NCBI GenBank assembly: GCA_038229715.1
Contig: JBBROD010000011.1
Coordinates: forward strand, 8,555-72,554
Source: JANMES01 sp038229715
GTDB taxonomy: Bacteria; Planctomycetota; Phycisphaerae; Tepidisphaerales; Tepidisphaeraceae
DNA length: 64,000 bases
Direction: 5' to 3'
Shown here: one piece after another, positions 25,010 to 34,651 of the stretch
Position numbering within the stretch: position 1 is the stretch's first letter
How the letters are laid out: every line of letters starts with the position of its first letter
The notes under the pieces: generated by a model
Seen by the model: the letters and a program-made list of their open reading frames with translations, nothing else
Databases searched by the model: none
What the model was told of the DNA's origin: nothing
Translations under genes and position numbers: made by a program

Positions 25010-25819
25010 TTACCTCAGAGTCAAACGAGCCGCCGTCTGATCGTAGCGTACTCCTTCGATAGACCCGTCTTTGATTTTCTCAATGGCTTCGTCAATCACA
25101 GAGAGTGGAACGAAGAACCACTCCCGTGGCTCGACCTGTGAACCGAATCGATCTTTCAACTCCAGGTCCAGCCGAGCGCTGCCGAAGACTTTGTGCAGCA
25201 TCCGGTCTATCGTGTCGGTGAAGAGCCGGGTTCCGTCAAAAATGCCGGTGTCTTCGGCGAAGAAGCAGAAGATCAGCCGGGCGAAGAAGTGGTTGAGATC
25301 CTCGCGGCGGGCGTCGGTGTCCCAGTCGGGGTTTTCCTTGAGCAGTTCGACATACAGCTTGTTCAACCGGCCGGTGGCGCGAATGTCGAACGCGTTTTCG
25401 TCGATCCGCTTGACGGTGGAAATGCCCGCCAGCGAGAGGAAGAACGTGAAGCGGTTGGGCAGGTCCTTGTAGTCGCAGGCGAGGGGTTCGCCGTCGTCGA
25501 AGCGCTCGGCCTGGATCGTCTGGCCGTCGGTGGCGAGGATTAAGCGGGCCTTATGCTTGGCCGTTGCTGCACTGGCCCGTAGCGCTAGCAAGGCGGTGTC
25601 AACTTCGCCGGTCGGGCAGGTGAGCAGGTGGATGTTGTTCTTGTTCCGCTGGAGGACGCCGCCGGGGAGATCGGACTTATTGGTGTCGCCGTTTTTGAGC
25701 TTTCGGATTCCGGTGTCGTTAAGGCCAAACGCCTGTAGAAAGGCGTAGGGAAACTCGGCCGCGTCGAAAGGCGCTTCCGCGAGATTGGAGACGGCTTCTT
25801 CGATCTCGACTGCGTTCAT
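25010..25819 (-). pseudogene. Chimeric remnant: MmeI-type methylase N-terminus joined to a GIY-YIG/T5orf172 protein C-terminus
   Basis: 269 aa. Residues 1-~205 match the N-terminus of MmeI-like combined DNA methyltransferase/restriction proteins (MNAVEIEEAVSNLAEAPFD, TNKSDLPGGVLQRNKNN, NRFTFFLSLAGISTVK, LNHFFARLIFCFFAEDTGIF). The final ~60 residues (HKVFGSARLDLELKDRFG, VEPREWFFVPLSVIDEAIEK) instead resemble the C-terminal end of GIY-YIG nuclease-family proteins often encoded beside such systems. The methylase catalytic region (normally several hundred further residues) and the nuclease core are missing. The simplest reading is one in-frame deletion joining two neighbouring genes, leaving no restriction or methylation activity. 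Confidence 0.7.
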
Positions 25820-25944
25820 TCCAACACCAGATTAATTGAGGCCGTCACCCCAAAAAAGCGAGAGTCATCGGTACATAGCACAGTGCGGTCGAGGCGAACC
25901 GGCTGCTCGTCTGCCGTCAGTGCGCCTTGCAGGAAGTCGGTATC
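25816..25944 (-). pseudogene. 3' tail of a lost gene upstream of the MmeI-type remnant
   Basis: A 42-codon open stretch without a start codon ends FFGVTASINLVLE and stops with a TGA that overlaps the ATG of the MmeI-like frame (ATGA), as in a co-translated operon. It begins just after an in-frame stop near 25945. I cannot name the family; it looks like what remains of the gene that preceded the methylase in the original island. Confidence 0.3.
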
Positions 25945-25978
25945 TCATCGCGCTTTGTTCGACTTGTCGGGCGCGGGC

Positions 25979-28900
25979 CTACTTGTCTCGCTTGAGCACA
26001 ACCAGCGGCGATTTCCAAGTCGGGGGATTTTTCTGGCTGAATCCGCCGACCTCGATGAAGAGATAGTCCTGGCTGTCGATGGTCTTGGCGGTCATTTTGA
26101 CGGCCTGGTTTTTGACCATATCCATGAGCGTGTCGCCGGACCAGATCAGCGTTCCAAGGCTGGTGGTTCCGCCCTCTTTGAATGACAGGCTCTTGTAGGG
26201 GGCCTTCTTAACGTCACTCTTCAATTTGGGATTGAATGCATCCACGGTTGGAACCACAGCCACGGTTTTCCACTCGCCGGGGACTGCAGGATTTGCAATA
26301 AATTTCCCGTCGTACAAAAAGCGATTGTCGTCCGGAGAAAGCTCCGCATTTTCCGGGTCCTGCTTTGATTGCCAGTTCGCGTCGACCATCGCGATGAGCG
26401 TGGCCGACTTCTGGAACGTGGCGTCGTCGAGCGGCGGGAGATTCATCTCCTCCATCCATAGCCCGAAGGTGCCCTGCGGTACGGGCGGCATGGTGATGAT
26501 GCTCTTTTCGCCATAGCGTAGGAAGGAAGTCGCGGCGATGGTCACCGGCCCCTTGCCGAACTCGCCGAGGAAATTTTTGGTGATGAAGGCCCCGCGAGGC
26601 CGGCCTCCCTGGCGCCGACCGATTCCATCTTCGACTTCGATCAGGAGTTTACCGTTGACGTAAATGCGATAGCCATCGCCGGTGCCAACATTGACGCTGT
26701 CACCGATCATCAGGCGGTAAAGGTGGCCGGGCTGGAGCGTGGGGAACTCGAAAGTGCCTCGCATCATGAGCACTTCCTTGTCCCACATCGTCCGCATGGG
26801 CGACGTACCCCGGGTTTTGATCTTGGCCATCTCGTTCATGTCGGTAATGAGTTTGCCGTTGTACTGGCCGAAGGGCGCTTGGCCTTGTTGCCAGCCAGCC
26901 TTTGCGGGGTCGAAGTCGGGCTTGAACCACGATTCCATCCCAGCCGGGAGAGTGATTTTACGGTATCTCCACGGGGAGATGTCGTAAGCCTGTTTTTCCG
27001 GCGGATCGAACATGTGATAGAACCACTTAGCGTTCTTCATGTCCGGACCGAAATCATGCCAGTCGTATTCATGTATGCCGATCTTTTGGTACAGACTGAC
27101 CAAACCACTCAGCGGACCGGGCCCGCCGACGAAGTATGCCTGCTTGACGGCCGAGGCGTCTTCCAGAATTTTAGTCCGCGATGCGCCCATGTACTGGTAG
27201 ATGAGCCTGTCACGAATGATCGGCTTCATCTGGCTGAGTAACTCGGGACTGAACTGGTCGAAATCGGCAGTGAGGAAAATCTTGTCGTACGGGAGCGAGT
27301 CATTGGGGAAGCGTTTTTTTGCCACTTCAAAAAGGATGTCATATCCGCCGGGCACTTCGGCCAGACTCTTGGCCAGAAATTCGAGTTGTGAATCGTAGGT
27401 CTTGGTGACGTCCTGCCCGCCCGCCCACGTCCTCACGCCGGTGAAGCGGGAGTAGGAGTCGCCGATGGTCTGACGGGCCAGTGCCTGTACCTGGGGCGAG
27501 CCACTGACCAACTGATCGCAAAAACCGTGAAACGAACTGGTTGCGTTGTAGCGCTGGCAGGTGCGGATAAAGTCGCCTACGACGGGCAGAACCTTCTGGT
27601 AGCAGCGCTCGTCAGCCGCCACGGGAGTTAGAGCTGAGATCGCCCGGCTCTGCAGCCACCATTCCTGGTGCTTAAGGTACGGGATGATCTCGTCCACATG
27701 CGGAGCAATCATGTCAGCCGTTCCGCGAGAAACCGCCGCCAAAGCCGCGTCTTTCACCCACCACGACTCATCTGGATTATTGATGAGGCTCATCGCCTTA
27801 TCGAACAGGTCTTGGGAGAGCGGAGGCACTTTTTCGTTCTGGGCGTCATCCCCCGCTTCATTGTCCACCGAAGCTTGCGGGGTGAACTTAGAGAGCGCCA
27901 AAAGCGCTGCGTGGCGAACACGCGGATCAGGGGAAGCAACCCATTCTTTGATCAGGTTCATCCGAACTTTGTTGCCGGGCTTGGCCCACATGTAGTCAAA
28001 CTTCATGCCAAACGCGTTGTTGGCAACCAAATCCCGTATGTGCGGATCGGGATGGCGAATGTACTGGTTGAGGACGTCGTCGCTCACATCGCCGATCGCC
28101 AAGAGTCGCGTGATCACCGACCGGCCCGAGTCGTGAGCGATCGTTTCACCAGAAAGATCCGCAACCTTCCCCGAAGCATCTGGCGCCGGCTGGAGGGAAT
28201 TGAACACTTCATCCGCGGCGGTTCCCCAGGGATGATCGGGGAGTTTGTACTCGTGCGAGAATTTGGTCTTGGGCGCGCCGGAGACCCGCAGCGTCTTGCG
28301 CGGAATCGTATAGGTGAGAGCGTAGCCAGCTCCCCACTGCTCTTCGTCGTAACGTGCACCGCCGAGAATACCGAAAGAGCCGTCCCATCGGCGGGAAAGT
28401 TCGTAATGCCACCTTCGACTGTCAAGAAAATCGCGATACTGGGCAGGCTTTTTGTCCTTGAGAAACATCATGGCGGTGCTGCGCCAGATTTCGCCGATAC
28501 CTCCGCCGGTGTGACCATGCAGCATGAAGGTGGTGGTGTAAAAGCCCATCATGGCCGAGGCGTCACGCGCCTTGGCGTACACAGAATTTTCGCCATCGGG
28601 GGTGAGCGAAGCGGCCGCGGCCATGGTGAACGAAACCAAACCGTTCTTGCCATTATCGACGAAGCTGCCCTCCGGGCGGTTGTCGCCGTAAGGGTTATTG
28701 CCGCGGTTGGCAAAACGGTAATAGTGGACGAGAGTCCGCCGGAGCATGTCTTCGTTGACGTTCGCGCCGCACTCTTTGGCGAGAAGAATGAAGGTCAGGC
28801 AATGCGTGCCGCCGGCGTTTAGGTGTCCGCCGCCCCCGCCGTAGGTCACCGCAGCAACACCGCCGCGGCCGTTCCAACCGTCGAGGTATTCCGCCTTGGT

Positions 28901-29641
28901 GGCCGAATCGACCCATTTCTGAATGATCGGGAGAGCCTCGGGATCGCCCGTGCGGAGATAATACTCACAAAGACCAATGCCGCCGTAACCAAGGAACCAA
29001 GCGTAGGCCGTGGCGGCCTTGTCCTTCAATCCATGAACCCAGTTACGCACCGGTTCGAGGTCTTTTTCCTCGCCGGTAGAGAGTAGAAAAAGCATGCCGA
29101 TGTCGGCAAAGCCCTTGTTGGAATCGGGCTTGGTGAGGTATTCGGCGAAGTTCCGAACGATCTTGTCGGACTTGGGACAGTTGAGCGGCCAAGTCGGGCT
29201 GTAGGCTCCGAGCACCGGGATCTGAATCACCACTTCGTGCGCTGCATCGGCCGGGGTGTCTTTGATCATCAACTTTACTTGACCGTCCGACGCCTCGGCA
29301 GCCGTGATGAGGTTGCCCAGTTGAACGCGCGGGTCTATATCGTGAAGCTTTTCGCCGTTGATCGTTTCGATAATCTGCCCCGGCTTCAGTTTGCCGGATG
29401 TCGCAGCGGGTGATCCGGGCTCGACGTTTTGAACCTTCATCACAAACGCCGGCTGGACCAGTTCAATGCCGATCCCGACCGGCCCGATGCGGTCGATCGA
29501 TTGCGCCGACTTTTCCAGTCCTGGCGCAGTCGAGAAAAGCTGTGGAGAGGTGTAGTACGATTCAGCCCTTGACGTCCCTCCGCCGAAATGTCCCGCGAGA
29601 GCCATTGCAAGTACACATCCGATGCGCGATTTCATAGTCAT
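25979..29641 (-). CDS. Giant exported DUF6288-type protein with PDZ domain and HEAT-like repeats
   Basis: 1220 aa. The start at 29641 has AAGAGGA upstream. A signal peptide (IGCVLAMALAGHFGGGTSRA) is followed by a PDZ domain (~45-140; GIGIELVQPAFVMKVQNVEPGS, LKPGQIIETINGEKL). A central alpha-helical toroid-like region follows (GFADIGMLFLLSTGEE, GGGGGHLNAGGTHCL, GHTGGGIGEIWRS). Then come HEAT-like helical repeats (~560-760, IRHPDPHIRDLVANNAFG, SPDPRVRHAALLALS) and a C-terminal beta-rich part. The domain order matches DUF6288 proteins abundant in planctomycetes. Function is unknown; export beside a polysaccharide locus suggests cell-surface glycan or protein processing. Confidence 0.75.
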   Translation of the reverse strand: MTMKSRIGCVLAMALAGHFGGGTSRAESYYTSPQLFSTAPGLEKSAQSIDRIGPVGIGIELVQPAFVMKVQNVEPGSPAATSGKLKPGQIIETINGEKLHDIDPRVQLGNLITAAEASDGQVKLMIKDTPADAAHEVVIQIPVLGAYSPTWPLNCPKSDKIVRNFAEYLTKPDSNKGFADIGMLFLLSTGEEKDLEPVRNWVHGLKDKAATAYAWFLGYGGIGLCEYYLRTGDPEALPIIQKWVDSATKAEYLDGWNGRGGVAAVTYGGGGGHLNAGGTHCLTFILLAKECGANVNEDMLRRTLVHYYRFANRGNNPYGDNRPEGSFVDNGKNGLVSFTMAAAASLTPDGENSVYAKARDASAMMGFYTTTFMLHGHTGGGIGEIWRSTAMMFLKDKKPAQYRDFLDSRRWHYELSRRWDGSFGILGGARYDEEQWGAGYALTYTIPRKTLRVSGAPKTKFSHEYKLPDHPWGTAADEVFNSLQPAPDASGKVADLSGETIAHDSGRSVITRLLAIGDVSDDVLNQYIRHPDPHIRDLVANNAFGMKFDYMWAKPGNKVRMNLIKEWVASPDPRVRHAALLALSKFTPQASVDNEAGDDAQNEKVPPLSQDLFDKAMSLINNPDESWWVKDAALAAVSRGTADMIAPHVDEIIPYLKHQEWWLQSRAISALTPVAADERCYQKVLPVVGDFIRTCQRYNATSSFHGFCDQLVSGSPQVQALARQTIGDSYSRFTGVRTWAGGQDVTKTYDSQLEFLAKSLAEVPGGYDILFEVAKKRFPNDSLPYDKIFLTADFDQFSPELLSQMKPIIRDRLIYQYMGASRTKILEDASAVKQAYFVGGPGPLSGLVSLYQKIGIHEYDWHDFGPDMKNAKWFYHMFDPPEKQAYDISPWRYRKITLPAGMESWFKPDFDPAKAGWQQGQAPFGQYNGKLITDMNEMAKIKTRGTSPMRTMWDKEVLMMRGTFEFPTLQPGHLYRLMIGDSVNVGTGDGYRIYVNGKLLIEVEDGIGRRQGGRPRGAFITKNFLGEFGKGPVTIAATSFLRYGEKSIITMPPVPQGTFGLWMEEMNLPPLDDATFQKSATLIAMVDANWQSKQDPENAELSPDDNRFLYDGKFIANPAVPGEWKTVAVVPTVDAFNPKLKSDVKKAPYKSLSFKEGGTTSLGTLIWSGDTLMDMVKNQAVKMTAKTIDSQDYLFIEVGGFSQKNPPTWKSPLVVLKRDK

Positions 29642-30125
29642 TGGTTTTCCTCTTGTCGTACGATTCAATTAATAACCCGCCACTTCAGGAACTACCAGCC
29701 TGCCGGTACACAATTCATCGCGGGGCCCTTCAACGACGATCTCCGAAACTCGTTACCTGTCCGTCCCACGCGTTGCCGACCCACGCGGATGGGTTGAAAT
29801 CTTGTGTTGAAGTGACTTTTGGGGACTTCCTGGTCACCCGCGCGCACCGAGGTCCGTGGGAAAGTCGAACTCATCAAGGACACTCACAATCCTATCAAGC
29901 CCAATCACGTCAATTTGGCAAGCGATTGACAAACCGATTTCAGTAGATAACTTCACTGTGGCTTGGTGTAACTCGTTGCGGAGTGTCGGCGGTTTTGTTC
30001 ATTTTAAATTCATTCATTTGGAGTACCTTGGAGACGTTATCTTCGTGTTGCCGCACCCCCTGAGCAACATCGGATCGCGACGACCCGCCATGCGGCAATC
30101 AGATCAGACGTTGACAGTGCTCGAA
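29642..30125. other. Long intergenic region without recognised gene
   Basis: About 480 bp between the divergent DUF6288 and GH16 genes. Stop codons break all frames, codon use is non-coding, and AT content is above the neighbourhood. Apart from the promoter at 30126-30154 nothing could be assigned. It is a likely home for regulatory sites of both genes. Confidence 0.6.
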
Positions 30126-30154
30126 TTGACTCACTCTGCGTTCAGTTTCATTAT
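30126..30154 (+). promoter_or_regulatory. Sigma70-like promoter of the GH16 gene
   Basis: TTGACT (30126-30131), a 17-bp spacer and CATTAT (30149-30154) precede the GH16 gene by about 35 bp. The implied transcript starts near 30161 with a short leader containing GAAAGG before the start codon. Confidence 0.55.
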
Positions 30155-30189
30155 TTTGTAAAGCGTGTTTCGCCGAAAGGATGCGACTT

Positions 30190-31755
30190 ATGTTGGCACG
30201 GCTATTGAATCGCTACCGGTCGACGCAATCGGTTTCCAAGACGCTTGCTTCGATGGAGTCTCTTGAAACACGTCTGAACTTCAGCCCGGTAGGCCCGGGA
30301 TGGCAACTTCAATTTGCTGACGAGTTCAATGGTGCCAGCCTCGACCAGAACAACTGGAGTGTTGTAACCGGCGCACGGCGGAACGCGATCAACTCAGTCG
30401 ATTCCGTGGGTGTCGGCGGGGGAAATCTTACGCTGACCACGCACACCGAAAACGGAAAGCACTACACCGGCTTCATCAGCAGCAAAAACCTTTACTCGGC
30501 CACCTACGGCTATTGGGAAGCACGGATCAACTTCCAGGACTCGCCGGGCATGTGGTCTGCGTTCTGGATGCAGTCACCGACCAACGCCAACCCGATCGGC
30601 GACCCCGCCACGGCTGGAACGGAAATTGACATAGTCGAGCACCGCGCCGTCGACGTCAGCAACACCAACATCAACAACAAAATCGAAAGCAATCTACATT
30701 GGGACGGCTATGCCCAAGGCGTGGAGCAATCGGCCGGCAGCGGGTTGAAAAACAACCCGGGTAGCACGCCGCTCCAGGGAAATTTCCACTTGTACGCCAT
30801 TGAGTGGGACACGACCGGGTACAAATTCTACCTCGATGGGAACCAAGTCTGGACGACTACTCAGGGACTTTCCAAGCGCAGCGAATACATCTTCCTGTCC
30901 TCAGAAGTGCAAAACAATATCTGGGCGGGAACCATCCCCACCGGCGGGTACGGCAGCCTGGCCACCAGCACTACGAAGATGACTGTTGACTACGTGCATG
31001 TTTATCAAAAGCCGATTTCGGATATCACCGATACTTCCACCGTTGCCAACACGCCGATCACCATCCCCTTCACCGTTACGCAGAAGGACGGCCTGACCAC
31101 GACAGTCACGGCTACCTCGTCAAACGCTGGCTTGGTCCCCAATGCCAATATCGTTGTCAACGGCGATGGTGCCGACCGTACGCTGACGATCACGCCCTTA
31201 GGCAAACTGGGTACCACTACGATCACGGTTACCGCCAACAACGGCATCGTGAGCGGGAGCGACAGCTTCGTCCTCACCACCAAGAGTGCCGGGTCGTTCC
31301 ATAGCGAAGGCTTCGAAGAAAGTACGTCAGCCAACGGTTGGTCGGTATACGGCAGCACTAAGATCATTACCTCGAATCAGCACAGCGGCGCACGCTCGCT
31401 TCGCATCAATGGGAACACTGGCGGCGCGCAGCAAATCGTCACCGGGCTCGTACCCAACACCACTTACGTGTTGGCTGGATGGGCTAAAGTGAGCGCTACG
31501 AGGGCTCAGGCTCGCATCGGTGTAAAGAACTACGGCGGCTCGGAAACCTACGCCTCCACCAGCAATACCGCATACACGTATCTGTCCGTTACTTTTACGA
31601 CTGGCGCGAACTCGACCCAAGCCACAATTTACTCTTTCAAGCCGACCACTACTGATTCGGCCTACTTCGACGACCTGATCCTATACCCTGCAGCGCAGAG
31701 CGCAAGTCTGCCGCTTGTTCAAACGGAAAGCCTGAAGAAAAAGCGACATCTTTGA
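30190..31755 (+). CDS. Secreted GH16 endo-glycanase with C-terminal carbohydrate-binding module
   Basis: 521 aa from 30190 (GAAAGG 9 nt upstream); an ATG at 30181 is the alternative. The N-terminus carries the planctomycetal export-associated motif SLETRLNFS (LE-x-R type). The GH16 domain spans ~40-275, with catalytic GTEIDIVEH (ExDxxE) preceded by SPGMWSAFWMQSP. A ~90-residue beta-sandwich follows, then a CBM4/9-like module (~370-500; FHSEGFEESTSANGWSVYGS, SAYFDDLILYP). GH16 enzymes hydrolyse beta-1,3/1,4-glucans, agar, carrageenan and related polymers; the exact polymer cannot be set. It begins the polysaccharide-degradation region. Confidence 0.9.
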   Translation: MLARLLNRYRSTQSVSKTLASMESLETRLNFSPVGPGWQLQFADEFNGASLDQNNWSVVTGARRNAINSVDSVGVGGGNLTLTTHTENGKHYTGFISSKNLYSATYGYWEARINFQDSPGMWSAFWMQSPTNANPIGDPATAGTEIDIVEHRAVDVSNTNINNKIESNLHWDGYAQGVEQSAGSGLKNNPGSTPLQGNFHLYAIEWDTTGYKFYLDGNQVWTTTQGLSKRSEYIFLSSEVQNNIWAGTIPTGGYGSLATSTTKMTVDYVHVYQKPISDITDTSTVANTPITIPFTVTQKDGLTTTVTATSSNAGLVPNANIVVNGDGADRTLTITPLGKLGTTTITVTANNGIVSGSDSFVLTTKSAGSFHSEGFEESTSANGWSVYGSTKIITSNQHSGARSLRINGNTGGAQQIVTGLVPNTTYVLAGWAKVSATRAQARIGVKNYGGSETYASTSNTAYTYLSVTFTTGANSTQATIYSFKPTTTDSAYFDDLILYPAAQSASLPLVQTESLKKKRHL

Positions 31756-32050
31756 TCTGTTATCGCGGGTTTAGTCGAATCAAGAAATGATCCAACTTCG
31801 CTGCGGTCTGCCTGCGCTGTCTCAGATTTCCCATCATCGGTGCGGGACCGCTCTACATTACGTATCGATTCGCATTAAAAATGCTTGGATGTGACCCGAA
31901 CGCACGGCTTACGGCGTAAGACTGGATATTTGTTGATACCTGTGAATCGGGCTCACTGGTTCGCGTAGGCTGGTGACGACTGGTATTCTAGCGGACGACC
32001 TTCCACCATTCCGTATCGATATTTGAACTCTGACGCGAAAGGCCAGATTC

Positions 32051-34435
32051 ATGAGTGGTCATCTCCTTGATTCATATAACGTCGTTTGGAATCAGCCGAG
32101 CAAAGACTCATCGGAATCCATGCCCTGCGGCGGAGGTGATATCGCGCTCAATGTTTGGGTTGAGAGCGGCGACGTGCTGTTTTACCTCTCGCGCAGCGGA
32201 TCGCTCGCGGAACAAAACGAGTACCTCAAGCTCGGCCGGTTTCGGCTGCGACTCGATCCTAACCCGTTTGCCACCCCCGGCGCTTCATTCCGACAAGAAC
32301 TCAAGCTGCGCGACGGACACGTTGAGATTAGCGGCACGGTGGGCGATCCGCAGGGAGCGGGCTTGAATGCAGTGGTGCGCATTTGGGTTGAGGTGCATCA
32401 GCCGATCGTTCGTGTCGAGGTGGAATCCGATCACGACATCAACGCCACCGCGACTTACGAAAACTGGCGGCTCACGGAGGAAGTGCTACCCAACGATAAT
32501 CGGCGGCATTCCAGCTTTGATTTGATGGCGTACCCGGGAGAGGTGCGTCTGAGTTCCGACCACATCGCACATTCTCGGGACGGCGTGCTGTTCTATCACC
32601 GCAACCCTTCCAATACTTGGCTGCGCGATCTGCTCATCGAACAGCAACTGCTACAGGCTTACAAGGCCCAGATTCCTGACGACTTGTGCAACCGTACCTT
32701 CGGCGGCTACATGACAGGTGAAGGCTTCGTGGCCGCCGATTCGACCGAAGGTCAATACCAAAACACTGCATACAATGGCTGGCCGCTTCGATCCAAGGCG
32801 CCTTCCAGGAAACATCGGCTTCGCATCGTTACGCACATCGCTCAAGCCGACACGCTCGATCAGTGGCAGGACGCGCTCGATGCACGTGTAAAAAATTCCC
32901 ACGGTGACAGCACCGTCGCGCGTGACAAAACACTCCACTGGTGGCACGAATTCTGGGAACGCAGTTGGATCGTCGTCCACCCCGACAAGCCCGAATCAGC
33001 CGACCGCGCCTGGCGCATCGCGAGGAACTACAACCTCTTTCGCTATCAGCTCGGCTGCAACGCCTTTGGCGAATACCCGACCAAATTCAACGGCGGCAGC
33101 TTCACTTTTGACGCCAACCTCGTCGGTGGCAACTGGAAAGGTTACGGCCCCGACTGGCGGCAATGGGGAGGCGGCACGCATACGGCTCAAAACCAGCGAC
33201 TCGTCTACTGGCCGATGCTGAAAACCGGCGACTTCGACGCCGTACTTCCGCAGTTTGAGCTTTACCGCAAAGCGCTGCCCGGCGCGACTGCTCGCGCCAA
33301 GGCGAGCTTCGGCCACGACGGCGCGGTCTACAGCGAATATATTTCCGTTAACGGGTTGGCACTGGGCATGGGATATGGCTGGGAGAGCGGCAAACGCAAT
33401 CGAGGCCCTGAAATCCCCTTCGGCGATCCGCTCGCCACCGCCGCTACAAATTATGGGGACCCGATCGAGCGCGGCGCGATGGCGTGCAAGCCCATCGCCT
33501 ATCACTGGGAATCCCAGGTCGAACACGCTTACATGATCCTCGAATACCACCGGTATTCCGGCGCGGATATCTCGGCGTATATTCCATTTATCGAACACGC
33601 CGTAGTGTTTTTTGATGCACACTACCGCAAGCGAGAAAAGATCCGCTCCGGCGGCGAATTGGACGAGCACGGCCACCTCGTTATTTACCCCGCCAAAGCG
33701 TGCGAAACATTCCGTGGCGCCACCAACCCGGCCGACCTGATTTCGGGCCTGACTGCTTGCCTCGGCGAAATCCTTAAGCTCAATCCTTCGCTGCTGAAAC
33801 TGCGCGACATGAACTTCTATCGGCAGATGCTAAAGACCATTCCGCCCTACTCTTATGGTGAAAACCAAGGCAAACGTGTCATCCTGCCTGCCAAAAGCTG
33901 GCTGGAATACGGCAACGCGGAACTGCCGATGCTCTACACACTGTTTCCGTTCAACCAGTTCGCGCTCGGCCGAGATGAAATGCAGGTCTTTAAGGACACC
34001 TATGAGTTAGGCGATTTCCGCAAGGGCAACGTCTGCAGTTGGCATCAGGATGGGATTTTTTTCGCCCGCATGGGGCAGACCGCGTTGGCTGCTGACTTCA
34101 ATGCAAGAAAGCTCGACGACAGCCAACGCCGCTACCCCACCTTTTGGGGGCCCGGCCATGACTGGGTGCCCGACCACAATTGGGGAGGCAGCGGCATGAT
34201 CGGTTTGCAGGAAATGCTCATGCAAGCGATCGGCGACGAGATTCGTCTCTTCCCTGCCTGGCCGACGGAGTGGGACGTCGACTTCAAACTGCACGCGCCA
34301 CAGAACACGACCGTGCAGGGGCGATTCAAAAACGGAACAGTCTCGAATCTCGTTGTCACGCCCGAGTCACGCAGGGCAGACGTTGTGGTGATGTCCACCA
34401 CAAGCCTGCCGGCAAAGGCCGAAATGAAGCCGTAA
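32051..34435 (+). CDS. DUF5703 / GH95-like (alpha/alpha)6-barrel glycosidase
   Basis: 794 aa; AAAGG lies upstream of the start at 32051. The N-terminal DUF5703 beta-sandwich starts YNVVWNQPSKDSSESMPCGGGDI (first residues) and includes VLFYLSRSGSLAEQNEYLKLG. The central part has aromatic/helical motifs of an (alpha/alpha)6 barrel (LFRYQLGCNAFGEYPTKFNG, NQRLVYWPMLKTGDFDAV, WLEYGNAELPMLYTLFPFNQ). The C-terminal beta domain has FPAWPTEWDVDFKLHAP, as in GH95 fucosidases. No signal peptide was seen, so the enzyme may act on imported oligosaccharides. Specificity is not defined by sequence; fucoside- or galactoside-type bonds are likely. Confidence 0.75.
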   Translation: MSGHLLDSYNVVWNQPSKDSSESMPCGGGDIALNVWVESGDVLFYLSRSGSLAEQNEYLKLGRFRLRLDPNPFATPGASFRQELKLRDGHVEISGTVGDPQGAGLNAVVRIWVEVHQPIVRVEVESDHDINATATYENWRLTEEVLPNDNRRHSSFDLMAYPGEVRLSSDHIAHSRDGVLFYHRNPSNTWLRDLLIEQQLLQAYKAQIPDDLCNRTFGGYMTGEGFVAADSTEGQYQNTAYNGWPLRSKAPSRKHRLRIVTHIAQADTLDQWQDALDARVKNSHGDSTVARDKTLHWWHEFWERSWIVVHPDKPESADRAWRIARNYNLFRYQLGCNAFGEYPTKFNGGSFTFDANLVGGNWKGYGPDWRQWGGGTHTAQNQRLVYWPMLKTGDFDAVLPQFELYRKALPGATARAKASFGHDGAVYSEYISVNGLALGMGYGWESGKRNRGPEIPFGDPLATAATNYGDPIERGAMACKPIAYHWESQVEHAYMILEYHRYSGADISAYIPFIEHAVVFFDAHYRKREKIRSGGELDEHGHLVIYPAKACETFRGATNPADLISGLTACLGEILKLNPSLLKLRDMNFYRQMLKTIPPYSYGENQGKRVILPAKSWLEYGNAELPMLYTLFPFNQFALGRDEMQVFKDTYELGDFRKGNVCSWHQDGIFFARMGQTALAADFNARKLDDSQRRYPTFWGPGHDWVPDHNWGGSGMIGLQEMLMQAIGDEIRLFPAWPTEWDVDFKLHAPQNTTVQGRFKNGTVSNLVVTPESRRADVVVMSTTSLPAKAEMKP

Positions 34436-34501
34436 TCTGGGGGTCGCCGGACATGGGGCAGGGCAAATTGCAGGTTTGGGTTAAGAGCTTCTAAAAAAGT
34501 C

Positions 34502-34610
34502 AAAACACAACCGCGAAGGCGCGAAGCCGCGAAGAAAGAACGCGAAGAAACTTGGGTGATTCTGATTTCTGGTATGGTTCGCGACTTCGCGTCTTCGCGG
34601 TACATTTAGA
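34502..34610. repeat. CGCGAAG-type palindromic intergenic repeat
   Basis: Between two coding regions, repeated GCGAAG units on one side (34511-34550) face CTTCGC units on the other (34582-34602), forming a long imperfect hairpin. It belongs to a group of similar short-unit palindromic repeats in this window (47805, 52911, 54241, 57094). Confidence 0.6.
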
Positions 34611-34651
34611 AGCGCGTAAAATGCCCGTTGGAGATGACAGGAGTGAAATCG

